DNA of 5,313 nucleotides, taken from NCBI GenBank assembly GCA_031267115.1, contig JAIRZS010000280.1, positions 1 to 5,313 on the forward strand, written 5' to 3'. Shown piece after piece: positions 1 to 4,810 of the stretch; the stretch's first letter is position 1, and each line of letters starts with the position of its first letter. The stretch is from Treponema sp. (GTDB lineage: Bacteria > Spirochaetota > Spirochaetia > Treponematales > Breznakiellaceae). A program made the translations under genes and the position numbers. The notes beneath the pieces were generated by a model, which was given only the letters and a program-made list of their open reading frames with translations, did not search any database and had not been told where the DNA came from.

Positions 1-37
1 GATTTTTTTACTTTGCTGTTCGTTTCTCCGTATAATT

Positions 38-155
38 CCGTGCAAGGGATTGGAGGGGCGCGTGAGCGTTCTTTGCGCCGCCAGGCGCAAAGAATGGAGC
101 GAAGCGGAACCCCGGAAAGCCCGGTTTTTGGCGGCTTGCCGCCAAAAATGCGCCC
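38..155 (+). repeat. Structured ~118-bp dispersed element, copy 1
   Basis: This element shares two long blocks with the reverse complement of 4016-4132. The block GCAAGGGATTGGAGGGG (42-58) is identical in both copies. CCCCGGAAAGCCCGGT (110-125) matches at 15 of 16 bases, and both copies end in ATGCGCCC (148-155). Between the blocks lie two perfect hairpins. The first has an 11-bp stem, TTCTTTGCGCC (69-79) with GGCGCAAAGAA (84-94), and loop GCCA. The second has a 10-bp stem, TTTTTGGCGG (125-134) with CCGCCAAAAA (139-148), and loop CTTG. Overall length is nearly the same as copy 2 (118 versus 117 bp). Similarity may extend upstream, because TTTTTTACTTTGCTGT (4-19) has a close match beyond copy 2 (4167-4183). 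No convincing protein is encoded. It could be a REP- or MITE-like mobile repeat or a structured RNA; the sequence does not decide between them. Confidence 0.75.
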
Positions 156-199
156 ATATTCGTATTATGGACTTGCCGGAAGGCGGGGCGGAGGGCCGG

Positions 200-229
200 T
201 AGACAAAGCGCCGGGGAAAATTTTATAAT
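200..229 (+). promoter_or_regulatory. Sigma70-type promoter of purB (leaderless)
   Basis: A TAGACA -35 box (200-205, 5 of 6 consensus bases) is separated by 18 bp from a perfect TATAAT -10 box (224-229). The expected transcription start falls at about 234-237, with A235 the nearest suitable purine, and A235 is the first base of the purB ATG. A transcript from here would have essentially no 5' leader. No Shine-Dalgarno sequence lies at a useful distance; the nearest G-rich run, GGGGA at 213-217, is 17 bases away and lies inside the promoter. This is inference from boxes and spacing only. Confidence 0.6.
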
Positions 230-234
230 CATGT

Positions 235-1692
235 ATGGAAGCCCGCAATATTTTCCGGAATATTTCCCCCCTGGATCACCGGTATTCTATCTCCGAAAAG
301 GCTGTTTTTGACGCGCTGGTTCCCTGGCTTTCAGAGGAGGCGTCGGTGGCTGCCTGCGTGAAGGCGGAGCTTGCGCTGGTGGCGGCGCATCTTTCCCTGC
401 GCGGCGGGCTGACGCCTGAGCTGCGGGAGGCGCTGGACAGGGCCGGCGCGGGGATCGGGCCGGACGATGTTTACGCGGAGGAAGAAAAGACCCGGCACAA
501 TATCCGCGCCCTGGTGAATGTGCTGAAAACCAGGGTCCCCGCCGGGCTTGCGCCCCTGGTCCATCTGGGCGCTACGAGCGTTGATATTCTGGACACGAGC
601 CTGGCCTACCGGGTACGCGGCGCGGCGCGGGAAGCGGTGCTGCCCCTGCTCCGCCGCCTGGAAATCCTGCTCTGCGACTTTGCCGGGCGCGAGGCGGAGA
701 CTCCCCAGGTGGGGCGCACGCACGGCCAGCACGCGGTGCCTATTACGGTGGGCTTCGCTATGGCGGAATATGTGTCGCGGCTTGGGAAATCGATTCTGGA
801 AATCGACCGCCTTTCACTGACGCTGAGGGGGAAGCTGGCCGGAGCTGTGGGCGCTTACAACGCCACGAGCATGATAGTCAGGGACCCCGAAGAACTGGAA
901 CGCCGCTACCTTCGCGAGCTTGGGCTTGAGCCGTCGGAACATTCGACCCAGCTTGTGGAGCCTGAATACCTTCTCAGGCTGCTTCTGGAAATAAACACGG
1001 CTTTCGGGATTATCGCGAACTTGGCCGACGATCTGCGCAATTTGCAGCGCAGCGAAATCGGGGAACTGCGCGAGGGTTTTGCCCCGGACCAGGTGGGTTC
1101 TTCCACTATGCCCCAGAAGCGCAACCCCTGGAATTCGGAACATGTAAAGAGTCTCTGGAAGGCATTTATGCCGCGCGTGACGACTTTTTTTATGGACCAG
1201 ATCAGCGAGCACCAGCGGGACCTTTCCAATTCGGCGAGCCAGCGTTTTACGGCGGACTATATCGCGGGCTTTGCCCTGGCGGTGAGCCGCATGATTTCCG
1301 TTATCGAGGGCCTGGGCGTGGACCGGCAGCGGCTGTCCGCGAATCTCCGTGCCGGGGAGCCGGGCCGGGGCGGGATTCCGGGCGGGGTGCTTGCCGAACC
1401 CGCGTATATTTTGCTCGCGGAATCCGGTGTTTCCGACGCGCACGAGATGATCCGCAGGATTACGCTGAGGGCGGAGAAAGAAGGGCTGAGTTTCGCGGCG
1501 GCCCTGTCCGGCGACGAATTTGTTCTGGGCCGGATTGCGGAAAAGATGACGGAACTTGGCATTGTTCAAAACAGGGCTGAGGCGCTGTCTTTCTTTGAAC
1601 AGCCCGAACGCTACCGGGGCCTTGCCGCGGAAAAAGCGAAAGAACTTTCGGCCAAATACCGGAAGCTGATGACAGTTAGTAATGAGCAATGA
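235..1692 (+). CDS. purB: Adenylosuccinate lyase (PurB)
   Basis: PurB catalyses two fumarate-releasing steps of cytosolic purine synthesis: SAICAR to AICAR, and adenylosuccinate to AMP. The 485-aa product fits the family, which is usually 430-480 aa. It has the fumarase/aspartase superfamily signature GSSTMPQKRNP at residues 288-298, the mobile loop carrying the catalytic serine. GRTHGQHAVPIT (160-171) contains the conserved active-site histidine, probably H163. TRHNI (86-90) and LVHLGATSVDILDT (108-121) supply further active-site histidines, H88 and H110. The N-terminus reads NIFRNISPLDHRY, typical of PurB. The ATG at 235 is the first possible start, because an in-frame TAA lies at 226-228 with no start codon between. 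There is no Shine-Dalgarno sequence, and a promoter ends just upstream, so translation is probably leaderless. The last residues (VSNEQ) and the stop codon are written in 7-bp repeat units that continue into the spacer. guaB follows 127 bp downstream. All key residues are present, so the gene looks functional. Confidence 0.96.
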   Translation: MEARNIFRNISPLDHRYSISEKAVFDALVPWLSEEASVAACVKAELALVAAHLSLRGGLTPELREALDRAGAGIGPDDVYAEEEKTRHNIRALVNVLKTRVPAGLAPLVHLGATSVDILDTSLAYRVRGAAREAVLPLLRRLEILLCDFAGREAETPQVGRTHGQHAVPITVGFAMAEYVSRLGKSILEIDRLSLTLRGKLAGAVGAYNATSMIVRDPEELERRYLRELGLEPSEHSTQLVEPEYLLRLLLEINTAFGIIANLADDLRNLQRSEIGELREGFAPDQVGSSTMPQKRNPWNSEHVKSLWKAFMPRVTTFFMDQISEHQRDLSNSASQRFTADYIAGFALAVSRMISVIEGLGVDRQRLSANLRAGEPGRGGIPGGVLAEPAYILLAESGVSDAHEMIRRITLRAEKEGLSFAAALSGDEFVLGRIAEKMTELGIVQNRAEALSFFEQPERYRGLAAEKAKELSAKYRKLMTVSNEQ

Positions 1693-1802
1693 ATAATGAA
1701 TAATGGAAGAAAGCTGAGAGGTTGAACGGGGAGCAAAGAGCAGGGAGCTAACTGCTAACTGCTCATCATTAATTATTAATTGTTAATTATTAATTGTTAA
1801 TT
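1674..1802 (+). repeat. Degenerate 7-bp tandem repeats, purB-guaB spacer
   Basis: Much of this stretch has a 7-bp period. AATGAGC, AATGAAT, AATGAAT and AATGGAA run from 1681 to 1708 and include the purB stop codon. GAGC recurs exactly 7 bp apart at 1731, 1738 and 1745. GCTAACT occurs twice at 1747-1760. ATTAATT and GTTAATT units fill 1768-1802, where the 14-bp unit TTAATTATTAATTG is repeated perfectly (1769-1782 and 1783-1796). The register is lost around 1709-1730. A weak stem, GAGCAG (1738-1743) with CTGCTC (1759-1764), can form, but no T-run follows it, so it is not a convincing terminator. The AT-rich end lies just before the guaB ribosome binding site GGAG (1806-1809). Confidence 0.7.
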
Positions 1803-1819
1803 TATGGAGCGTATTAAAG

Positions 1820-3259
1820 ATGATATTTGAAGAAGCGTATTCTTACGACGATGTTCTTTTGCTGCCGGGGCATTCCGACATCCTGCCGAAGGACTGCGAC
1901 GTACGGACCACTCTGTGCGCCGGTGTAAGGCTCAATGTGCCGGTCATTTCGGCGGCAATGGACACGGTGACCGAGGAAAAGCTTGCCATTGCCATTGCGC
2001 TTGAGGGCGGCTCCGGGGTCATACACCGGAACCTCAGCCCCGAAGAACAGGCCGCGCAGGCGGCGGCGGTGAAGCGCTACCTTAACTGGATCATCGATTC
2101 CCCTGTTACGGTGGGGGAAGATTTCAAGGTCCGGGATGTGAAGGACCTGATGGAGCGGTTCAATGTTTCCGGCGCGCCGGTGCTTGACCGGGAGGGGAGG
2201 CTCGTGGGGATTATCACGAGCCGGGACCTGCGCTTTTGCAGGGACGACTCGCTTTCGGTAGTGGACGTGATGACAAAGGACCCGGTAGTGGAGCAGGGTA
2301 TCCCGACGGTGTCCAGCGCCCGCGAAAAATTTGACCGGCACCGTATAGAAAAACTGCCGGTGGTGGATTCCGAAGGGAAGCTGACGGGGCTTATCACGGT
2401 AAAGGACATGGAAAAGCACGACAGGTTCCCCCTGGCGGCCACGGACCGGGGGGGCCGGCTTATTGTAGGCGCGGCGGTTTCGCCCCAGGACTGCGACATC
2501 CGTATGCCCCTGCTTAAAAACGCCAAGGTTGACTATGTAGTCCTCGACACGGCCCACGGGGATTCCCGGAATGTGATGGAGGCGGTGCGGAAAATCAAGG
2601 ACACTTACGGCATCCCGGTAATCGGCGGGAATGTAGCTTCCCGGGAAGGAACGCGGCGGCTTATCGAGGCGGGGGCCGACGCGGTGAAGGTGGGCATAGG
2701 GCCCGGCAGTATTTGTACTACCAGGGTGGTGGCCGGAGTCGGCGTACCGCAGTTCACCGCGGTGTGGGACTGCGCCGAAGAGGCGGCCGGCAGGGGCATC
2801 CCGGTAATAGCCGACGGCGGCATAAAATTTTCCGGCGACGTTACCAAGGCCATCGGCGCGGGTGCGAATGTTGTGATGATAGGGAATCTGTTTGCCGGCC
2901 TCAAGGAATCGCCGGGCAGCGAGATCATCTACGACGGCAGGATCTACAAGGAATACCGGGGCATGGGGAGCATGGGCGCGATCCACGACGGCAGCGGGGA
3001 CCGCTACCAGATAGGCAAGGACGAAAGCCCCGTCCCCGAGGGCATAGAGGGCCGGGTGCCTTACAAGGGCGAGATGCGGAACTACCTCCACCAGCTTGTA
3101 TCCGGGCTGAGAAAGGGCATGGGCTACTGCGGCTGCAAAAATATCGACGAGCTTAAAAAGTACCGCAGGTTCACGAAGATCACCGCCGCGGGCCTCCGTG
3201 AAAGCCACGCTCACGATGTAACCATCACGCAGGAGTCGCCCAACTATTCGCCGTCTTAA
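1820..3259 (+). CDS. guaB: IMP dehydrogenase (GuaB)
   Basis: GuaB oxidises IMP to XMP with NAD+, the committed step of GMP synthesis, in the cytosol. The 479-aa product matches the usual length (about 480-490). The catalytic cysteine is C299 in GPGSICTTR (295-303). Upstream are the barrel segments PVISAAMDTVTE (41-52) and GGSGVIHRN (63-71). Two CBS domains, which in this family bind adenine nucleotides, occupy roughly residues 96-139 and 147-198. GMGSMGAI (381-388) is the phosphate-binding loop, and R395-Y396 fit the flap Arg-Tyr dyad that activates water. EGRVPYKG (410-417) and the ending ESHAHDVTITQESPNY are family hallmarks, so the C-terminus is intact. The ATG at 1820 follows GGAG (1806-1809) with a 10-nt gap. 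It lies on the GMP side of the IMP branch, next to purB on the AMP side. Its last 14 bases appear to overlap the start of the next gene. No clear promoter of its own was found; it may be read through from purB. Confidence 0.97.
   Translation: MIFEEAYSYDDVLLLPGHSDILPKDCDVRTTLCAGVRLNVPVISAAMDTVTEEKLAIAIALEGGSGVIHRNLSPEEQAAQAAAVKRYLNWIIDSPVTVGEDFKVRDVKDLMERFNVSGAPVLDREGRLVGIITSRDLRFCRDDSLSVVDVMTKDPVVEQGIPTVSSAREKFDRHRIEKLPVVDSEGKLTGLITVKDMEKHDRFPLAATDRGGRLIVGAAVSPQDCDIRMPLLKNAKVDYVVLDTAHGDSRNVMEAVRKIKDTYGIPVIGGNVASREGTRRLIEAGADAVKVGIGPGSICTTRVVAGVGVPQFTAVWDCAEEAAGRGIPVIADGGIKFSGDVTKAIGAGANVVMIGNLFAGLKESPGSEIIYDGRIYKEYRGMGSMGAIHDGSGDRYQIGKDESPVPEGIEGRVPYKGEMRNYLHQLVSGLRKGMGYCGCKNIDELKKYRRFTKITAAGLRESHAHDVTITQESPNYSPS
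3231..3235 (+). promoter_or_regulatory. Shine-Dalgarno AGGAG for an ATT-initiated gene
   Basis: AGGAG lies inside the 3' end of guaB, 10 nt before the ATT at 3246. The same 10-nt gap separates the guaB Shine-Dalgarno sequence from its ATG. It is the only good ribosome binding site placed to serve the conserved N-terminus of the DUF2400 gene. A stronger GGAGGAG at 3269-3275 has no usable in-frame start codon after it. Confidence 0.5.
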
Positions 3260-4004
3260 AGAAAAACTGGAGGAGTGGTACCGGAAGGCCAACCGGCCCG
3301 AATTTATCCCGGGCGATCCGGTACAGTTCCCGCGCCGCTACTCGTCCCGCGCCGACATTGAAATCGCCGCCTTCCTCGCGTCCGCCATCGCCTGGGGGAG
3401 GCGCGATCTTATACTCCGCTCTGCGGAAAAAATGTTCGGCCTTCTCGGCCCAAGCCCCTACAGTTATGTGATGAAGGGTAATTACCGCGGGCTTAAAGAC
3501 GGCCCCATACACCGCACTTTTTTCGAGTACGATCTAAAATACTTTTGCCGCGGCTTCAAATACTGTTATGAAAACTACGGGAGCCTGGAAGCGGTTTTCG
3601 CGCCCGCCGCGTCCGGCGGCGAAGTCGGCGTCTGGGACGGCATCGCCCTTTTCCGGGACGCCATGGCGCGGGCGAACGGCGGGCGTTTCAGCAAGCACAT
3701 CGCCGACCCCGGTTCCGCGTCGGCCTGCAAGCGCCTCAACCTCAGCCTCCGCTGGCTCGTGCGCCGGGAAGGGCCGGTAGACCTGGGCCTCTGGGAAAGC
3801 ATATCCCCCGCTTCCCTCTGCATACCCCTTGACCTCCACGTAGGGCGCGTCGCCCGGAGCCTGGGCCTCCTCGATCCGGCGCGGAAGGCGAACGACAGAA
3901 AAGCTGTCGTCGCCCTGACAGAAAAACTGCGCGGTTTCTGCCCCGCCGATCCCGCGCGCTACGACCTGGCCCTGTTCGGCGCGGGGGTGGACGGGCAGCA
4001 GTAA
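3246..4004 (+). CDS. DUF2400/TIGR02757 family protein, probable ATT start
   Basis: This is a family of unknown function found sporadically in spirochaetes, Bacteroidota and some proteobacteria. Read from the ATT at 3246, the product is 252 aa, close to my recollection of the family size (about 250). It begins near LKEKLEEWYRKANRPEFI (4-21), DPVQFPRRY (24-32) and DIEIAAFLASAIAWGRR (37-53), a well-conserved N-terminal pattern. Later motifs are RWLVRREGPVDLGLW (169-183), PLDLHVGRVAR (194-204) and DPARYDLALFGAGV (235-248). In-frame codons from the TAA at 3219-3221 to 3431 contain no ATG, GTG or TTG. The first ATG (3432) would delete 62 residues, including two conserved blocks. ATT behind AGGAG is therefore the best start, overlapping guaB by 14 nt and suggesting translational coupling. 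PLDLHVGRVAR recalls the VDTHxxR catalytic region of HhH-GPD DNA glycosylases, but there is no C-terminal iron-sulfur cysteine set. Family assignment is confident; the start and the glycosylase idea are inference. A sequencing error at the start codon is possible. Confidence 0.85.
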   Translation: MRRLKEKLEEWYRKANRPEFIPGDPVQFPRRYSSRADIEIAAFLASAIAWGRRDLILRSAEKMFGLLGPSPYSYVMKGNYRGLKDGPIHRTFFEYDLKYFCRGFKYCYENYGSLEAVFAPAASGGEVGVWDGIALFRDAMARANGGRFSKHIADPGSASACKRLNLSLRWLVRREGPVDLGLWESISPASLCIPLDLHVGRVARSLGLLDPARKANDRKAVVALTEKLRGFCPADPARYDLALFGAGVDGQQ

Positions 4005-4015
4005 TTCAACACTTT

Positions 4016-4132
4016 GGGCGCATCCTGCCGCCTGCGCGGCAGGACCGGGCTTTTCGGGGCTCCGCGCTCACGCGCTCCGGCCCCGGCGCTTCGCGCCGGG
4101 TCTGCTCCGCACCCCTCCAATCCCTTGCGCGG
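4016..4132 (-). repeat. Structured ~118-bp dispersed element, copy 2 (inverted)
   Basis: This is the reverse-orientation partner of 38-155, beginning 11 bp after the DUF2400 stop codon. It shares the 17-bp block at 4112-4128, the block at 4044-4059 and GGGCGCAT (4016-4023). Its hairpins sit at the same places as in copy 1 but differ in sequence. One has a 9-bp stem at 4023-4031 with 4036-4044 and a 4-nt loop. The other has an 8-bp stem, CCCGGCGC (4082-4089) with GCGCCGGG (4093-4100), and loop TTC. Retained pairing with changed bases argues for selection on structure, or for insertion of interchangeable palindromes. It could slow transcription leaving DUF2400, but no T-run follows either stem, so I do not call a terminator. 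Confidence 0.75.
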
Positions 4133-4215
4133 TTCCGTAGTGAAGAATTTTACCGCTATTTATTTTACCGCAAAGTCAAAAAAGTAAAAGAAGTTAAAAA
4201 AGTAGGGGGAAAAAA
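4133..4215. other. AT-rich gene-free stretch next to the repeat
   Basis: No gene is visible here. The + strand is A-rich from about 4171, with AAAGT and AAGTT runs. ACCGCAAAGTCAAAAAA (4167-4183), read on the minus strand, closely matches the T-rich stretch at 4-19 next to repeat copy 1. The dispersed element may therefore include a variable AT-rich arm of unequal length in the two copies. From here on, base composition falls sharply compared with the purB-guaB block. Confidence 0.4.
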
Positions 4216-4271
4216 GTGCCAGGCACCGTTTTTCTCGATAAAAAATTATCCAGAAATTTGGTGCCTGGCAC
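4216..4271. repeat. 12-bp inverted repeat pair GTGCCAGGCACC
   Basis: GTGCCAGGCACC (4216-4227) and its exact reverse complement GGTGCCTGGCAC (4260-4271) are separated by a 32-bp AT-rich spacer. Each arm is itself nearly palindromic (GTGCC A GGCAC), so the segment can fold either as one long hairpin or as two short ones. Runs of A precede the left arm and CTTT follows the right arm. Motifs of this kind are scattered through many bacterial genomes as REP-like repeats, sometimes linked to Y1-type (RAYT) transposases. No transposase is present here. A terminator role is possible but unsupported, since only TTT follows the second arm. Confidence 0.65.
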
Positions 4272-4309
4272 CTTTGCGAAATACCCGCCAAATTTTTTTT
4301 GAAAAAATG

Positions 4310-4338
4310 TTGACAAAATTTTTAAAAGAGGATATTTT
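4310..4338 (+). promoter_or_regulatory. Sigma70-type promoter before the GyrI-like remnant
   Basis: A perfect TTGACA -35 box (4310-4315) is followed after 17 bp by TATTTT (4333-4338, 4 of 6 consensus bases for -10). An AT-rich run lies upstream. The predicted transcript would start near 4345 and have a leader of roughly a dozen bases containing GGAGG. The promoter appears intact although the gene it served is truncated, so it may now drive transcription towards the DUF4062 gene. Confidence 0.6.
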
Positions 4339-4347
4339 AAAATAAAT

Positions 4348-4352
4348 GGAGG
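4348..4352 (+). promoter_or_regulatory. GGAGG ribosome binding site fixing the start at 4358
   Basis: GGAGG lies 5 nt before the ATG at 4358. An earlier in-frame ATG at 4346 overlaps this site and has no ribosome binding site of its own, so 4358 is the better start. Confidence 0.7.
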
Positions 4353-4357
4353 CATTT

Positions 4358-4597
4358 ATGGATAATATTTTTGATTATAAAAATGAATACAAGAAATTAT
4401 ATTTACCCAAGACCGTTCCTGTGACAATAAACGTTCCTGAAATAACTTTTGTGGTGGTTGATGGAAATAGTGATCCAAATGATAAAACAGCAGTCGGCCT
4501 ATGGCCTATGGCCTATGGCCTATGGCCTATGGCCTATGGCCTTTGTGCGGTTTTTCTCCGCTCCAAATATCGCATGCAACCGGTACGTTATGTGTAA
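4358..4597 (+). pseudogene. Truncated GyrI-like domain protein
   Basis: The first ~45 residues (FDYKNEYKKLYLPKTVPVTI, then VPEITFVVVDGNSDPND) match the N-terminus of GyrI-like small-molecule-binding proteins. These typically read DYKKEYKxLYLPK, then VPEMxFxxVDGxGDPN, and run to about 200 aa. These proteins bind hydrophobic ligands and are related to the effector domains of multidrug-response regulators. Here the family sequence stops after DPNDKTA and is replaced by LWPMAYG heptapeptides coded by a 7-bp DNA repeat. An unrelated tail (CAVFLRSKYRMQPVRYV) follows, with a stop at 4595-4597, giving 79 aa in all. No trace of the missing C-terminal ~150 residues was found downstream. Promoter and RBS are intact, so a short peptide may still be made, but ligand binding is unlikely. 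Codon use is AT-rich, unlike purB and guaB, which fits an acquired or decaying gene. Confidence 0.7.
4496..4542 (+). repeat. GGCCTAT heptamer tandem repeat, 6.7 perfect copies
   Basis: Six perfect copies of GGCCTAT and a partial GGCCT lie exactly where the GyrI-like reading frame loses family similarity. Because 7 is not a multiple of 3, the array encodes the same heptapeptide, LWPMAYG, in all three forward frames and contains no forward stop. Gain or loss of one unit would change the frame used downstream. Perfect identity suggests recent expansion or a slippage-prone tract. Confidence 0.95.
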
Positions 4598-4616
4598 TTT
4601 GGGCTGCAATTGTTAG

Positions 4617-4622
4617 TATAAT
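4617..4622 (+). promoter_or_regulatory. Possible -10 box before the hairpin cluster
   Basis: TATAAT is a perfect -10 hexamer, but no good -35 box lies 16-18 bp upstream and no extended TGN motif precedes it. It could start transcripts running through the hairpins into the DUF4062 gene, but chance occurrence in AT-rich DNA is quite possible. Confidence 0.25.
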
Positions 4623-4638
4623 GTTTAAACAAATGAAC

Positions 4639-4785
4639 TACCTCGCCCTGAAGGGCGAGGTATCAGATTTTTCTTCGAAAAATCTGTCGTGGGATAGGAA
4701 ATTATCAATACTGCGCGGTTTCATACCCCGCAATTTATGCGGTGGTAAAAAATTCGCCCTAAAGGGCGGGGTATTACACCCGCGC
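4639..4785. mobile_element. Four-hairpin cluster, possible IS200/IS605-type remnant
   Basis: Four hairpins lie within about 130 bp. The first has a 10-bp stem, TACCTCGCCC (4639-4648) with GGGCGAGGTA (4653-4662). The second is CAGATTTTTC (4664-4673) with GAAAAATCTG (4677-4686), 10 bp and a 3-nt loop. The third is TACC-CCGCA (4724-4732) with TGCGG-T-GGTA (4738-4747), with a bulged T. The fourth is CGCCC (4755-4759) with GGGCG (4764-4768) and loop TAAA, followed by GGTATTACACCC. The first and fourth share a CGCCCT-(G/A)AA-GGGCG core. Short subterminal palindromes of this style are typical of IS200/IS605-family ends and their non-autonomous derivatives. No transposase or accessory ORF is present, and element edges cannot be fixed. 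Alternatives are a structured leader RNA for the following gene or a REP cluster. Confidence 0.4.
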
Positions 4786-4810
4786 TTTCCAATAAAATGG
4801 AGAATAACAA

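Noticed and set aside
13..232. Short open frames on both strands before purB
   Set aside because: They run through the structured repeat and its hairpins, show no protein-like pattern and have no family similarity.
1722..1810. Separate promoter for guaB in the spacer
   Set aside because: Boxes such as TTGAAC (1722-1727) or TTGTTA (1780-1785) lack a convincing partner at 16-18 bp, and the AT-rich repeats give many chance matches.
3254..3260. GuaB-DUF2400 fusion by +1 frameshift at TCT TAA A
   Set aside because: A +1 step at the guaB stop would enter the DUF2400 frame, but TCT-T is not a good slippery site of the prfB type (CTT-TGA-C). GuaB already ends with a normal C-terminus, and an ATT with AGGAG is simpler.
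1814..3292. Long open frame of 492 codons on the minus strand opposite guaB
   Set aside because: It is a mirror of GC-rich codon use in guaB. The product has no recognisable motif and the + strand frame carries a full IMP dehydrogenase. The same applies to the minus-strand frames opposite purB and DUF2400.
4023..4100. Rho-independent terminator after DUF2400
   Set aside because: Strong stems exist, but neither is followed by a T-run, and they belong to the dispersed element also found at 38-155.
4496..4542. CRISPR array
   Set aside because: The units are 7 bp, directly adjacent and without spacers, so this is a simple tandem repeat.
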